From: Saccharum officinarum
Taxonomy: Eukaryota; Streptophyta; Magnoliopsida; Poales; Poaceae
Assembly (NCBI GenBank): GCA_020631735.1
Contig: CM036223.1
Coordinates: 55,232,456 to 55,296,455, forward strand
DNA: 64,000 nt
Reading direction: 5' to 3'
Positions 36,230-48,436 of this stretch are shown here, in pieces. The number at the start of each line of letters is the position of its first letter. Position 1 is the stretch's first letter. The notes under the pieces were generated by a model that was not told where the DNA came from, did no database searches, and was given only the letters and a program-made list of their open reading frames with translations. Position numbers and translations under genes: made by a program.

Positions 36230-37355
36230 TGTCGGTTACCAATATTAGGGTACCCGGATGGAAGGCCCCGATAATTCATTAGGGCCGCCCCAGCAATTGG
36301 GGGGACGGACCGGACTCGGCCATAGGCCTTTACCAAGGAGGCCTGGAGTCGTACAAAGAGGCCCAGGCATCCATCTCGGCCCGCCCAGCGACTAGGACGT
36401 AAATCCCATCTCACCCGACCCCTCGAGGGGCAGGACTCATGACGGCCGAGGGTCGGGGCACAAGTTCCGCCCCGCCCGACCGGCCTCGTCCCACCCGGCC
36501 TCAAGGGTGTCAGCTCCGTTTCACCCGACGACTAGGGCACATGTTCCGCCTCGCTCGACCCCTCCAAGGGGATCCAGCCTCGCCCGACAGTTTGAGGCGG
36601 GATCCAAGAGTCGAGCAATAAACGTTCGGGCCCGGGGTAGATACCGGCTGTCCGCCACTGTCCCACGCGTGGAAAGCCCGTATTGAGGCATCGTCCTGCC
36701 ATGCGGGAGTTGGTACGCCCCACGCCAACTCGAGACTGCGACAGGTCGCACTTAAGGGCGCACGCATGCGACAATGCAGGGCGGACTGGCACTATGCCGT
36801 CGAGACTGTGTGCGACATTAATCGAAGACGGCGTACGCTGTGCCGCAAGCCATGACCGGGCATGCGGCAGGCCACTGATGCCACAGCGGCAGCGGAGTGA
36901 CGACGTGGGGGGCTGCCCCCGTCCTCGACGATCGAGCAAGCAGGTCCCTGCCGGCAGAGAGACCGGCACCGGCTCGAGAGCCCCTTCCTCTCTTTTTTTT
37001 CTCTTTCTTCTTTTCCCCTTCTTCTCTCCTCCTTTCGTCGTGTACCCCAAGGCTCCTCTCTTGATCTATAAAAGGGAGGCCTTGGGACCCTTCTAGAGGA
37101 GGCTCTTGGAACTGCTCAGTTCACCAGCACACAACAGCAAACACACCACAGAGACTTGGGAGCCCTCTCTCTCTTTTGTTCGTTTATAACCCATACTGCA
37201 AATTCAACAAAGAGCGGGTAGCACGAACACCGTGATTGGACTAGGGACGTTCTGCCCGAACCGGTATAAATCTCTTGTGTCCACCTTAGCTCAGCCATCC
37301 GAGCCTAAACGCGCAATCACACAAATTACCAGTCGGTGGTTTCGTGACGCCGACA
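36230..37355 (+). mobile_element. Solo LTR B (gypsy type) inside LINE 1
   Basis: It is 1,126 bp from TGTCGGTTACC to GACGCCGACA, with a perfect 5-bp TSD ATGGT (36225-36229 and 37356-37360). TATAAAAG is at 37067-37074. The layout and termini resemble solo LTR A, but the bodies differ, so it is a related but separate family or an old copy. Confidence 0.92.
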
Positions 37356-37745
37356 ATGGTACTCTTAGAAAGATAAGAATTTTCGATCACTCTTACTAAT
37401 TGGTGCGGCAACCGTTTTATGGTCAATCTGGATAATAAGGAACAAAGTTGTTTTTGACAATTGTCGACTCAATTCTCTTTTGCAGGTGTTATTGAGGTGG
37501 GGGCATTGGCTTCGGTTTGGAGCCCAATTACAACAGTGTGAGGTTCAACAAGTGTTTATGGTAAAGGCTTATCAAACTTTGGAGACCACGGCAATAAGTC
37601 TCTTTGTGTCCTATGGATGACCTTCTTTGTTTAGAATTGGGTTTTAAGTTGTTTTTCTTATAAGAACTTTGTTTACAAAGTTGTTAAGCTGTAATAAGTT
37701 TGTCTGACTCCTCGAGGATGAGGCCGAATACTCTTTCCATTATCT

Positions 37746-38405
37746 AAAAAGTCAATCATGTGCAACAGACAAAGTAATCGGCTTGTCAAAGTCTAGGCAT
37801 GTGATTATGTTTCTCTCTCCGGATTCATCATATACGTGAGAGTCGCTGGTTGATGGAACGTGCAGCACTTCCGGGGGAGCTAATGGTCTGGTGCACGGCG
37901 GTAAGGCGACACCCGGTTTGTGCTCTTGAAACTGAAGAACAAAAAGTGCAGGCTGAAGAGAAGCATGTGCATGTTCTTTACGACTTTTCTCTGAGACGAG
38001 AAGCATGTGCAGTGCAGTTGTGCCGTGCAGGATTTTCTGACCATGTGGCGCCAAAGTCAATAAATTCCCATTTAATTGAAGACAATTTTGAATAATCTTT
38101 GTCGTTTAATTTCCACAGTAAGTGTTGACCCAATCTGCCCTATAAAAAATTCAGCTCGCTTCAACTTTGTCGTTTAGAGTTTTGAGCAAGGCAGTTTGAC
38201 CAAGAACGTACCCTTAACTCTAGCCTTTTGAACCCCTACTACTAAACTACTATTTATTGGCTCCTATCTTTTTTTTGTATACATGGTCGGATCTCAATTT
38301 TCTTCACTTTATTTTATTTCTTGGCTGTTATATATCTGGTGCAAAGGAATTGACAGCTATTGGTTGAATAAAAGGGGAAAATGGAGTAGCTGGAGTACGG
38401 TTGGT
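37746..38405. other. Unassigned DNA
   Basis: I see no gene. Around 37940-38010 the words 'gagaagcatgtgca' and 'gagacgagaagcatgtgca' repeat, which is a minor duplication. Confidence 0.3.
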
Positions 38406-38756
38406 GTAGTGCTGTGTTTAGTTGTGAAAAGTAGGTGGTGTCACATCGGATGTTCTGTGCGATGTTGAAAGGGTTTTTGGATACTAATAAAAAAACTAAT
38501 TACATGGCTTGTCTGGAAACTGCGAGACGAATTTATTAAGCCTAATTAATCCGTCATTAGCATATTTGTTACTGTAGCACTTTAGTGTCAAATCCTAGAC
38601 TAATTAGGCTCAAAACATTCGTCTCGTAATTTACACGCAAACTATGCAATTAGTTTTTTATTTCGTCTATATTTAATACTCCATGCATGTTCCACAAGAT
38701 TCGTTACGGTAGTTTTTTGTGAAAAGTTTTTAGATCTAAACATGACCTAAAGGAAT
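38406..38756. mobile_element. MITE with TGTTTAG-type ends
   Basis: The ends are 'tgtgtttagttgtgaaaag' and 'gtttttagatctaaacatga', imperfect inverted repeats. The interior shows mirrored words 'gagacgaatttattaagcc' and 'ggctcaaaacattcgtctcg' with 'gttactgtagcac' between them. It belongs to the same broad grass MITE group as 28725-28958 and 49962-50205. Confidence 0.65.
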
Positions 38757-40100
38757 TGACAGCTATGATAAGTCGAGTAGCCGGTTTGCTCAAAAAAGTC
38801 TATTAAGTAGCCTGCGCGTCGCTCTCTGATATAAGCTGAGCCGAGCGCCCGTTAGACTCATGAAGGCCGGCACAGCAAGGCAATTGACGACGATGAACAG
38901 ACCGAGCAACAGAATTCAGGGACCTCGCTCGTCGACGGCTCGGCCTCGACCCCTTGGCCCTTGCGGTGCGATGGCTCTGACAGTGATCTGCAAACAGTGA
39001 GAAATGATTGTAAGTAGAAAGTAATGATGATCCGGAAAGAAAAAACGCATGCAGTAATTGGGCTACATACAGAGGAGCTATCTACAAAGATACTGGACTA
39101 GTACGACTTTGCCGTCGGAAAGTTTCTACACGCGTTTGGAGGAACTCGAGAAACGCTGGCCCGGGAGATTAACACGTGTACGTTACGTTCGTGATGCCAT
39201 GGCAAAGGAAAGTTGCCAGGTCGCCTAGCTAGCCTCCTGATTAAGCAATGGATCTGATCGGTCGTATTCGTAAACACGTGAGCTCTTCATCAGCACAGCA
39301 CCTAAAGATGACTGCTGGTGCTTTGAATTGAACAACTGTCACAGTGGACGCCGTATATAGCCTGTAGGCATAATAACGAGTGTTGTCGCCCTGTGGAGCC
39401 TCTGCCGCTCGCTGCTGCTGATGATACAGTGTCCAGGCCGTCCCCGGTGTTTCATTGCGTCGATCGACGGACACCAAACCCAATCGCCATCGGCTGCCTG
39501 CTGCGATGCGAGCGGCGTATGTATGCAAACATAACCAAACAGCAAAGAATTACGTAACAATCGTCCGCAGGCCCAGTGACCGACCGGCCGATGCATACAG
39601 CACAGATTCTTCCACGCGCGGGTCCACATCACCATCCATCACCTCTCGAAAGCTACCTTGAATTCCTGGGGTTGGTTGAGGTCTGGGGAGGGGAGGAGAC
39701 CCTGCTCGTGCTCGGCGCACAGCTAGCTCAGGCGACCCTTACCTACCCACTGAGCTGCTAGCTGCACGTTGCAGCGGTGGAGTGGAGCACTGGAGTGGCT
39801 GCTCGGGTAGTGGCGATGCATTGCACATTGCACGTGCGCGTGCTGGAGCGCTTTGTGAGTTCGGTTACCTTGGACGACGACGACGACGTATCGCGTACGC
39901 CTTGTCGCCATCCGCTCCTGTCGTGTGACTCGTGGACCCGTTGCCGCGCCGGCAGCATCAATGCATACCCGATCGGAAGGCATTATTGGCAGCCCAGGCG
40001 CTGCTGCTTCTTTACATATGACACTGGTTACTGTTTAAACAGTACAAATGCAGCAGCAGCCGCTGGCAAGAATACCAGCCGAAGTGCCGAACGGATATAA
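38757..40100. other. Unassigned intergenic DNA
   Basis: I see no gene with recognisable protein. It is moderately GC-rich in places, with short open frames on both strands, and may hold a distant regulatory region or a decayed gene. Confidence 0.3.
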
Positions 40101-40109
40101 GTGCAAAGG

Positions 40110-40360
40110 CCACGGCGACGAGGAACGGATATTTCTGTAAAGGCCACGGCCAAGGCCCAAGGGCCAACCAAGCCAAACCGCTGCAACGGCCACGGCCACG
40201 GCCAACCAAACCACCAAACCGCGGAAATCTGCTAAAAAAAAAACGGGCAAAGGTTATACGGTGACGAGGATATTTCTGCAGAGGCCACGGCCCAAGGGCC
40301 AACCAAGCCACCAAACCGCGGAAAGGATATTTCTGCAACGGCCACGGCCAAACGGAATCC
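40110..40360. repeat. Degenerate tandem repeat with GGCCACGGCC core
   Basis: GATATTTCTG followed by 5-6 bases and GGCCACGGCC occurs three times (about 40127, 40268, 40326). Between them 'caagggccaaccaagcca' and 'ccaaaccgcggaaa' also repeat. The unit length is irregular, about 60-140 bp. It is non-coding as far as I can see. Confidence 0.75.
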
Positions 40361-40727
40361 ACGGATTTTGCCATTTCATGCTTTCGAAATGCAGATTTTA
40401 ACCAGCAACAGACGACGCGGCGACTGATCAGGCACTCGGGCAGTAACTAGCTAGTGAGAAACAAAGAACTGAACCAACATCATCAGCCCTCACTAAACAA
40501 GGTTCAAAAGTACAGTTGGCTTCTCAGTACAACTGAACTCCCACAAGGCAGATAGACACTAGTTCAGAATGCATGTTTGAGTTTTAACCTACAGATGTCA
40601 ATCTGGTGAACAGCGCACAAAGCGAACAACAGTCAGTTCGACTGCCCTCCTGGAGGAGACATGACTGATGACTTCTAAGTCAGCTGAAGTCAGGTTGCAT
40701 GGACGATGTATGTGCTCATAAGAGCAA

Positions 40728-43700
40728 TCATAGCTGCAGCTGCCTATTGTATCTTGCAGCAGCACCACGGGAAGGTGGCATCTGATTTACAAAGGCATGG
40801 AGATCCGGTGGAAGCGGAAGTGCATGGTATGGAATTCCAGTGCCCATGACACCACTTGGAGCATGCGTTTGGTATGGAATTCCAGTGCCCATGACAATAC
40901 TTGGAGCATGCGTGAAGTTAGTGTTGGCTACAGCCAGTGGTCTGGTCATAAAAGGCAATCCAAGGAAGTTGTTTGTGGATGGTTGCGCAGCAGGTTGTGG
41001 TGACTGGTACATGGTTGCTGATGCAGGAAACCGCAAACCATGCTGCCACGATGGTTGATTCGCCTCTGCCGTAGTTCTCCTGGGAGCACCTGATACAAAA
41101 TGAGAACACATCAATAGGTATGAACTTCTTTTTTTATATATATAACACAGGTATGAACAACAATGATCTGTTATTCAAACCAAACAAAAATGACTGGTGA
41201 GAACACAGCACTTCCAGGCTAGGACAAGGTACATGATATTATCATAAGAAGCAAGTGAATCGGTGAAAAGGAGATGTGATTTGACGATGTTTTTGCTATG
41301 CAAGGAGTCTCTAATTCATTATCAAAACTATTTCAATCAGGAGTCAAAACATTATGCAATAATAACTCCAAAGGAAGTTTCTAACTACATAAAAAAATAT
41401 TATATACAAAAAACAAACAGAATGCCAACTACACCCTTTGGCTTGATATGGGATTCCAATGTTGCACTTTGCAATAAGGAGTGACTATAAAGTGAGACTT
41501 CTTTGCCGCAACAAGATGAAATGTCAAACAGTGAAGAATCACATATGTCAAAAGGAAAAGGTGCAAAATTTTCCCACCTATTCTTTTGATTTGATAAAAA
41601 AATCATTGTATGGAGGGTCGTAAGGGCGTACAGAGAGGCTAGAGTAGTTAGGCAACAAATTCAAGCAACTGGAGATGTTGAAGATTGGCTCTGTATTTAG
41701 GTAAACTAAGTTCCATTCCTCCAATAAGCCAGCTAAGCACAAGACGTGGTTTATGGAAATTTTTATATGCCACTGAATAAATTCAGATATTTTATCTTCA
41801 GCTTCACCCAAGTGTCATACTGCAGAACAAAAATTTAATTGGCACAAATTGTGGATTTCCTCTAGTTCATAAGCAAGAACAGTTTTTTTTTCGCGATCTA
41901 TGCAGGAGAGCTGCGTGTCATTTCATTATGAAGAATAAAAGATTACAAAAGGAAGGGAAGTAAGAAACCCCTCCCAGGCACCCCCACGAGGTTTAGTCAA
42001 TACGACATTCTAGAAAATAAACTAGGGAAACATGACCAGCAGCCTCAAACAACCTAGGACCTAAGGATCCAGAACCAACGACCTAGCAGTAAGGGCGAGG
42101 TTCCTGCCATACACCTTAGATTACTCTCATTGGCCACAGATTGAAGCAGCACCTCTATGCTAGGCCTAGCACCTTCAAAAACACATGCATTTTGGTGCTT
42201 CCATAATTCCCAAGCAACTAAGATGATCAGACTATTGAGGTCTTGCGAGAACCCCTTGGAACGCCTTTGATGGTGCCGCAGCACCAACCAGAGAAGCGAA
42301 TATTGGATCCCTGAAGAAAAGCTTCAAATCCTCTCATGTGTCATTTTTTAATACTAACATTATAAGTTTATTTTTAAATGGCGACCTATAATCATTAGCA
42401 AAACCAAAAACAAACAGCACAGCATCCTTAATAAGTTAATATGCATAAGCTCAAGTTACAGAGTAACAGTTCCTCAAAGGCTTACTACTTGTTTTAGTTT
42501 TTCCGTAAAACATTTCCTAGAAATCTTCTGGAGATATTTTAGGCTAATCATGTGTTGTGAACACATGCGTTACTCTGCAAAAAGGTGTTTGATTCTCCAA
42601 CTCCACCAAAACATGTTAGCAATGCCCAACTTTGATTATTCCACCAAATGCAGGGTTACCACCAAACCAATTGTATGCCCTAGCAACATGTACGCTTCCT
42701 CTAATTTGCAAGCATTCATCATTATTGACTATCAATAGATCTTAGTGAACAATACACTTGATCTTATTCCTCAATAAAATCAGGTGACTACAAGACTTGT
42801 AGTTAAGAAAAAGATGGGGCTGATTAATCATAATTATTTTTTTTTCTCGAAAACGCAGGAGAGCTGCGCCTCATTATATTAAGAGGAGAAAAGGGCGAGA
42901 GCCCAAACAACCCCACCAACACAATTAATCATAATTATATATGTTATTTGGGTGGATGCGGCAAATGACAAGCTTATGCCAATCTCTGAAGGATGGCACT
43001 TTGACAGAAGATTAAAGCCACAATTCATGTAAAATAGTAGTGTGCAAGATATTTTTATTACATTAAGAAAGAGCTATGATCGCAAGTAATGTCTACCTCT
43101 CTGACTGCCTGAAGCAACTCCAGCAGAGGCCTTGTGTAGAACCTGGAATGTCTCCCCTAACATCTGTTGCTTACATATTTTGTCCTCGAGGATCGCAATA
43201 TCCTTCTTTTTCTGCAGTGTTTCCATCTCTAAATTATGGAACTTCTCGTCAAACTTCTTTTTGCATTCAGCCACCTCCTTTTCACAGTCCAAGATAATTT
43301 TTTGCCTCTGACCAAATCCAAGTAGAGATGTTGATTAGATAATAGCACCACAAGGCTTCCAATGTAACTGTGCCATTTAGGATTTGAAGAGCATAGGGAA
43401 ATCAGACAACAGTAGAGGGGTTTAAGAAAGTAACCTTAGATATATGTTTCTTGGTCATCAGATCATGCATCAGAAGCAGCCGACTCATTTCAATTGTTAA
43501 TGGATCTGATTGAGGACCACTTTCAAGCATATATTGTCCAGAAGTGGAGCCTGTTGTCTGGTTGTTTGACTGCTGCTGAACATTTGATGATCTAGGGCTG
43601 TCTAACCAAGCTTGTGCTGGAAAACTATTCCTGTCAACTGGTTGATCCTGATGAGCAACAGTTTGACAAGTCTGGGGACCATATTGTTGTCTTACATGTG

Positions 43701-46101
43701 GAGTTAATAAGGATGAATTAGAGGCATTTTGCTGCTCGGTAACTTTGACAGGTGGAGAGGTGGCAATTTGCTGCTTGGTAACTCGAACAGGTGGAGAGGT
43801 GCGATTACTAGACATAAGCAATTGTCTACACCCATTGGTAACTGGATCTGACTGGAGTCCATTTTCAGGCATATGCTCAACCATGGAGCTTGTCTGGTTG
43901 GCTGATTGCTGCTGAATATTTAATGTCCCATGGTTGTCTAATCCAGTGCTTATTGAACAAGTATTCACACCAGATTCTTGACACGGATGAGCAACATTTT
44001 GACAAGTTAGATCATTAAGTTGTAGTTGTGTTGACGGTTGGACTAATGTTGCTGAAGTTGCAGTGATGTTATGCTGTTCAGTGACTTGGCCAAAGGAAGA
44101 GATTGCACCACTAGATACTTCCTTATTAGCTGCAACATCAGCCTGTTCCATTTGATTCACATTAGCTGAAGGCAGCCTTTCAGCTTGAGGTTCCTCCTGT
44201 AAAGAAATTATGTCAAAGGATGTTAGATTATGATCTTCCATTGGTATTAAGCTGGAATAAGTTCAGTTCCAAGAATGACTGTCACAGTCAGATCCTACTG
44301 TTAATTTGTGCCTTCACTGAAGTAACATTGAAAACCAAAAAAACATGATAACATTGAGATCTTGTCTGATGGTTCAGCTTCAATTCATCAGAATGATTTG
44401 TCACCTGCAAATCACGCTATGATCGAAACATGACTTCTCAATCAATCAAGCTATATAACGAAAACAGTGTTTTGCAAAAAATAAAAGGTAAAGTTCTTGC
44501 CACCCATTGTCCACGTTAATGATAATTTCTTCCAGACCACAATAAATTTAATTATTATACAGTAATGAAAAAAAATGAGTATGAGCTAAATACCTCATCG
44601 TGCAATGCTGTTTCATGAATATTAGAGTCAGACTCATGTGGCAAACTTCTCTGGGACCCAGAACAAGAGCCTTCTAATGCATCATCGTCAGGATTCATGC
44701 ACATTTGCTTCTTTCTAACTGGAGGCTCATTTCCTAAGTCAGCTGCCACTGCCTTAGAAAGTACCAATGTTTTATCAGTGACAAACTGAGAACAGGATCT
44801 CTCCTCATTTCCCCCTCATTTTGTGGTGGTGAGGAGACAGCAACTTGCATCCCAACTTTTTCACTGAGCTCAGTGGGTGCATTATTGGAATGTGAAGACA
44901 TACTATCTACTAAGCCTTCAGTTGCATCAACAGATAACCCATCCTCTGCACCTCCATTTGTCTCTATTGGTGATTGTAAGTTTTCTATAATTGGCTCTGG
45001 CTGACAAATATCACTGTCCTTGTCTGTAACGGTTTCTTCCAGTTCTTTACTAGAAGCAATTGCTTCAATTTCAGTAGTTAGAGATTGCATGTCCAAAAAT
45101 TTGAGCTCTTGTTCGCCTTCAGAATAAGCATGCGCATGACACTCTGATTTCTCCATCTCGAATCCTGAACATGTCAAGGAAGTTCCATCAAACGTTTTCT
45201 TAAGGTAGCCAGCTGTAGCCTCAAATATCCAGCGTTCTCTTATTCTCTTCTCTTTGTTCCTATCATTTATTTGTCTTCTCACAAATTTTATAAGCTGAGA
45301 CCGCATATATTTACGGAAAACCTTAAGCAAAATGCTGCAAAATAGCTTTGGTAGCTTCATCCTGTGATAGCTTGCTGTTGGTATGACACGCTCATAGTGA
45401 ACTCTATAAGAGCAAGCATGTTTTTTGAAGAATTTCCACTCCTCTTCCTTTATTAAAGTATTGAATTCTTTGCGGTCTTTACTCTGATGTAACAATTGGT
45501 TACCAAGCCTTTCTGAACAAACTTTCTCGATCTTTTTCAGTACTTGATGATAATCATGGTAACTAAAGCAGTTGCGCATCCATTTCTCATGCCTTTCTTT
45601 TGACCTAATAGGGGAAGATGGAGAATAGCTCTGGCTGTGTTTCTCAGAATATATTCTATGACAAGTTGATTGAATCACAAGTTGACTCTTCATTGAAGTG
45701 TCTCCTTGATGGGAACCTCTTTCAGGTGAAGTTGATTGCCATGTACTGACCCTCCCCTTGGTGGATGAACCCAACTTTTGAACACTTACAACCATACCCT
45801 TGTGGATAAGGTTTTCTAATCCAAATGGCTCATCCTTCCTAAACTCACCTTCTTCTAGTTCAGGGCTGTATGATGCTTTAACTTTTTCTTCTCTCCTGCC
45901 TATATCAAGTTTCTCACGTTCATGTGATTTCTTGCAGGTTTCATTGTTACCCATATAAATTCTCAGCCAAACTAGAAGGTAGCGGAATAGGGAAGCTATG
46001 CTGTTGCCATGAACAAGATTTCCCCGCCAATTTGGTTCACCCTGTTTTGGTATGCACCTCACTTCAAAGTATAAGCACTGGTAAACTGGCCAATATTTCT
46101 C
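40728..46101 (-). CDS. MOM1-like protein, C-terminal-type (multi-exon, minus strand)
   Basis: Exons, by GT-AG and frame: 46101 to about 44800, about 44785-44594, 44196-43435, 43307-43097 and 41089-40728. The protein has a basic Lys/Arg-rich first exon with a helical block (KKIEKVCSERLGNQLL to RRQINDRNKEKRIRERWIFE), a long Gln/Ser-rich low-complexity exon, a coiled coil (DPLTIEMSRLLLMHDL, then DCEKEVAECKKKFDEKFHNLEME) and a Pro/Ala/Gln tail. That order resembles the C-terminal half of plant MOM1 transcriptional-silencing proteins, whose coiled-coil CMM2 region dimerises. No SNF2 helicase, PHD or chromo motif is seen upstream. The frame changes between the first two exon pieces near 44785; either a short intron with acceptor TGTTCTCAG or a frameshift explains it. 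The first in-frame ATG is at 45954. Family call by memory, no search. Confidence 0.6.
41889..42310 (-). mobile_element. 5'-truncated LINE tail, minus strand
   Basis: On the minus strand the frame SLIILVAWELWKHQNACVFEGA matches the C-terminal end of plant LINE ORF2. It is followed by a 3' untranslated part and a terminal A-run (T-run on plus at 41884-41891). No TSD was paired. Confidence 0.7.
42838..42923 (-). mobile_element. Very short LINE 3' tail with perfect 15-bp TSD
   Basis: The 86-bp insert starts with a T-run on plus and carries 'caggagagctgcgcctcatt', the same 3' tail as the element at 41889-42310. It is flanked by ATTAATCATAATTAT at 42823-42837 and 42924-42938, a 15-bp target-primed duplication. 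Confidence 0.85.
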
Positions 46102-46276
46102 CTAAACAGAAAGAAATGCAAAGAGCACAGATGTCAATGGTAGGAAGGTACATTATAAACCAATCATTTAAAATATCATATTTCTTTTTATTAGCTAAGA
46201 AAAATCTGCTAACAGCATTCTTTAACATGAGTGTAAAAGAATTCAATACACATATAATTACGAAACTTCTATATTC

Positions 46277-46493
46277 AAGACAACAACAAGAACAAGCATT
46301 TAAGTCCCAAGCAAGTTGGGGTAGGCTAGAGCTCAGACCCACATGAGCCTCCCCCAAAAAGGTAAAAGAAAGAGAGAAAAAGTCTATATATATAATATAT
46401 ACATGAGGGGATCTAAAGCTATTCAAGTATTCATGCTTCAAGTACATGGATAGCTGATTTCCACGCACTCCTACCTAAGGACAGATCTATGGG
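46277..46493 (-). mobile_element. Au-type SINE, minus strand
   Basis: The 3' end, on plus, reads 'acaacaacaag' then 'aagcaagttggggtaggct'. The latter is the well-known 3' region of grass Au SINEs (tail TTG repeats on the element strand). TATATTC at 46270-46276 and 46494-46500 is a probable short TSD. The tRNA-like head lies near 46440-46490. Confidence 0.7.
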
Positions 46494-46503
46494 TATATTC
46501 TGT

Positions 46504-46613
46504 TGGAAATCACTTCTCTCTTGAGTGTTTATCACAAACACACACTTGCTTTGTCACCAGAGAGAAAAGCTAGTGTTTGTGATAAACACTTAAGAGAGAG
46601 GAAGTAATTTCCA
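46504..46613. repeat. Near-perfect hairpin (inverted repeat, about 40-bp arms)
   Basis: The left arm at 46504-46541 (TGGAAATCACTTCTCTC ...) pairs with the right arm at 46573-46613 (... GAGAGGAAGTAATTTCCA). The loop is about 30 bp. Mismatches are very few. It lies just upstream of the SINE within the proposed intron. Confidence 0.85.
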
Positions 46614-47357
46614 TCATTTTCCACTCTTTCAAGTCCCATTTTACTGCCACCTCCCATGTCTATTCAGCCAAATCCTCCCTACCAAATTATCAACGCGGCT
46701 TAGAATTCCGATATGCACCGGTACCTCTAGAGGTCTCCGTCGGACAACGGGCATGACCAGACCAGCTCAACTGGTGTTGAACAAGCTTTTCTCAATTGCT
46801 GCTACCCCTAGCCTATCATGTGTATTGTTATTTTGAACTCAGTCCTTTCAACTTTTATGTTTATAAGACACTAAAAAATATTGAAGGACCTCGATTCCTC
46901 GACTGACTCCCATGAGAAAAGTAGAAAAGTATTATTAGTGTTTATACTAAACAAACAAAGTCATAAGAAACTACTTCAATCAATTCCAATCCACATTCAA
47001 GGCAATGCTAATATAATATTGTCTAGTCAGTTTAGATTGCTTTGAATGGATAAATGCCTAGAGATGTCATGTCGAGGTGGTGTCATTATGGATCCACTGC
47101 TCCAGGTAAAGAAGAAAAATATTGTGTGCTGTTTCACAATTCCCTGTCCGGGGAGAGTAAATTCAGTGAGACAAATTAATAAAAACATAAAATTGGCATC
47201 CCTTCTAAGTTCTAACAAGGCCAAACAAAGGTGGAATAACAAGATGACAAATAACAGATACATTTCTGTACTTCAAACACCAAAAACATAACTATGGCAC
47301 CTTAATCAACAATTGTAATACTATCAGAATTTTTAGCAATAAGTTTTCACCAGAACC

Positions 47358-47596
47358 TCCCTCTGCCCCTGAATAAATCAATTCCTAGAGATGTCTTAAG
47401 TCAAACTTTTTTAAGTTTGACCATAGAAAAGAGCGCTAAGATTTATGGCACCAAATTAGTATCATTAGACACACCATAAACTATATTTTCATAATGTGAT
47501 CATTTGGCGTCACAAGTATTTATGATTTTTCTATAAATTCGGTCAAACATAGAAAAGTTTGACTTAAGACAACTCTGGAAATTGATTTATCATGAA
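47358..47596. mobile_element. Stowaway-like MITE
   Basis: The 5' end CTCCCTCTGCCCCTGAATAA resembles the Stowaway consensus. The internal arms 'tgtcttaagtcaaactttt' and 'aaaagtttgacttaagaca' are inverted repeats at 47393 and 47555. The 3' terminus is degenerate. Confidence 0.65.
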
Positions 47597-48436
47597 AAGA
47601 ATATGAGATGCAGAAAATGAGATACTTGGAGACCGAAATGGGAAAAAATGCCGATCCGGTAGCAAGAATAAATGTATCTGGTTCTAAAGTATGCTCGTAG
47701 TGTGCTTAATTGCTTATTGCCATGGAGTTAACAGTACATAACTAAAATTCATATATCTATGAAAGTGTGGCATGAAATGGTTGATATCTACCATGTAATT
47801 TAGTTATTTTGTTAACATGGAGAGTGTGCCAGCATGGATGAATGAAAGAGGATCTGATGCACAGGAAAGGCATGGATGTGCAAAAAACAGCATTTGCCGC
47901 ACAAGGACCACATAAGAAAACATAAAACAGAAGCCATTTTTAGACTATAAAATGAGCCCATTGACTGTAAGACCATTCTGAAACTTTGGAACATGAGGAT
48001 GCCAAGTACTACATCAAAGTCGATACAGGGAATCTAAGCACCTGACAAGATCAAGCAAGTCATGTGAACTGGTGGTGTACAGGGTCAAAATTGTTGAATA
48101 GAATTTAATGTGAGAAGAAGTGAACGCGATCGGCACCTTCATGCCTTCTAATGCAGTTGGGTCCTGGTCAACAATGCACATAGCATCTATTACATGATAA
48201 ATATTTTAAATAGGACTAGTGCCAAGGTAGAGGGAAGTTGAAAGAAGAGATAGATTGAAGCAATGCATAAATCCAATCAAGAAGCAATGAAAATTTTGCA
48301 TTGTGCTCTGTATATAGAATAGTGTCAGTGGCATTAAGCAATTTCTTGTGTGAGAAGATAATTTATTGCTATGGTCCAGCTGTAGCAGTGGTGTTATACT
48401 GTGATGTGTAGTGTCTACATGAGCAGATCATAGATA

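Larger units (their letters stand above)
29773..37745 (+). mobile_element. LINE 1: 5'-truncated non-LTR retrotransposon, broken by four later insertions
   Basis: LINE sequence is found at 29773-30098, 31160-31574, 33976 to about 35605, about 36125-36229 and 37356 to about 37745. In order it encodes a linker (WQAKIRRLRQ, EGDTNTKYF), an upstream RT region (KHRSVFSNW), RT proper (GVIFKIDFEKANDKVNW; DPLSPILFNMVVDILA; NVDDTVLF where YADD is expected), a later palm/thumb part (GGRVVLINSVLSSIPMF), the zf-RVT cysteine motif (CCFCSKPET, then FDCSHAMFLW) and a C-terminus (GAATVLWSIWIIRNKVVF). The endonuclease domain is absent. Several stops and frame changes show that it is dead. The 3' end is estimated from the last recognised sequence. 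Confidence 0.85.
41090..43096 (-). other. Last intron of the MOM1-like gene, with LINE-derived inserts
   Basis: The donor is GAG|GTAGAC at 43096 and the acceptor TATCAG| at 41090. At 2,007 bp it is the longest coding-region intron of the gene, and it contains two minus-strand LINE tails (separate entries). Confidence 0.65.
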
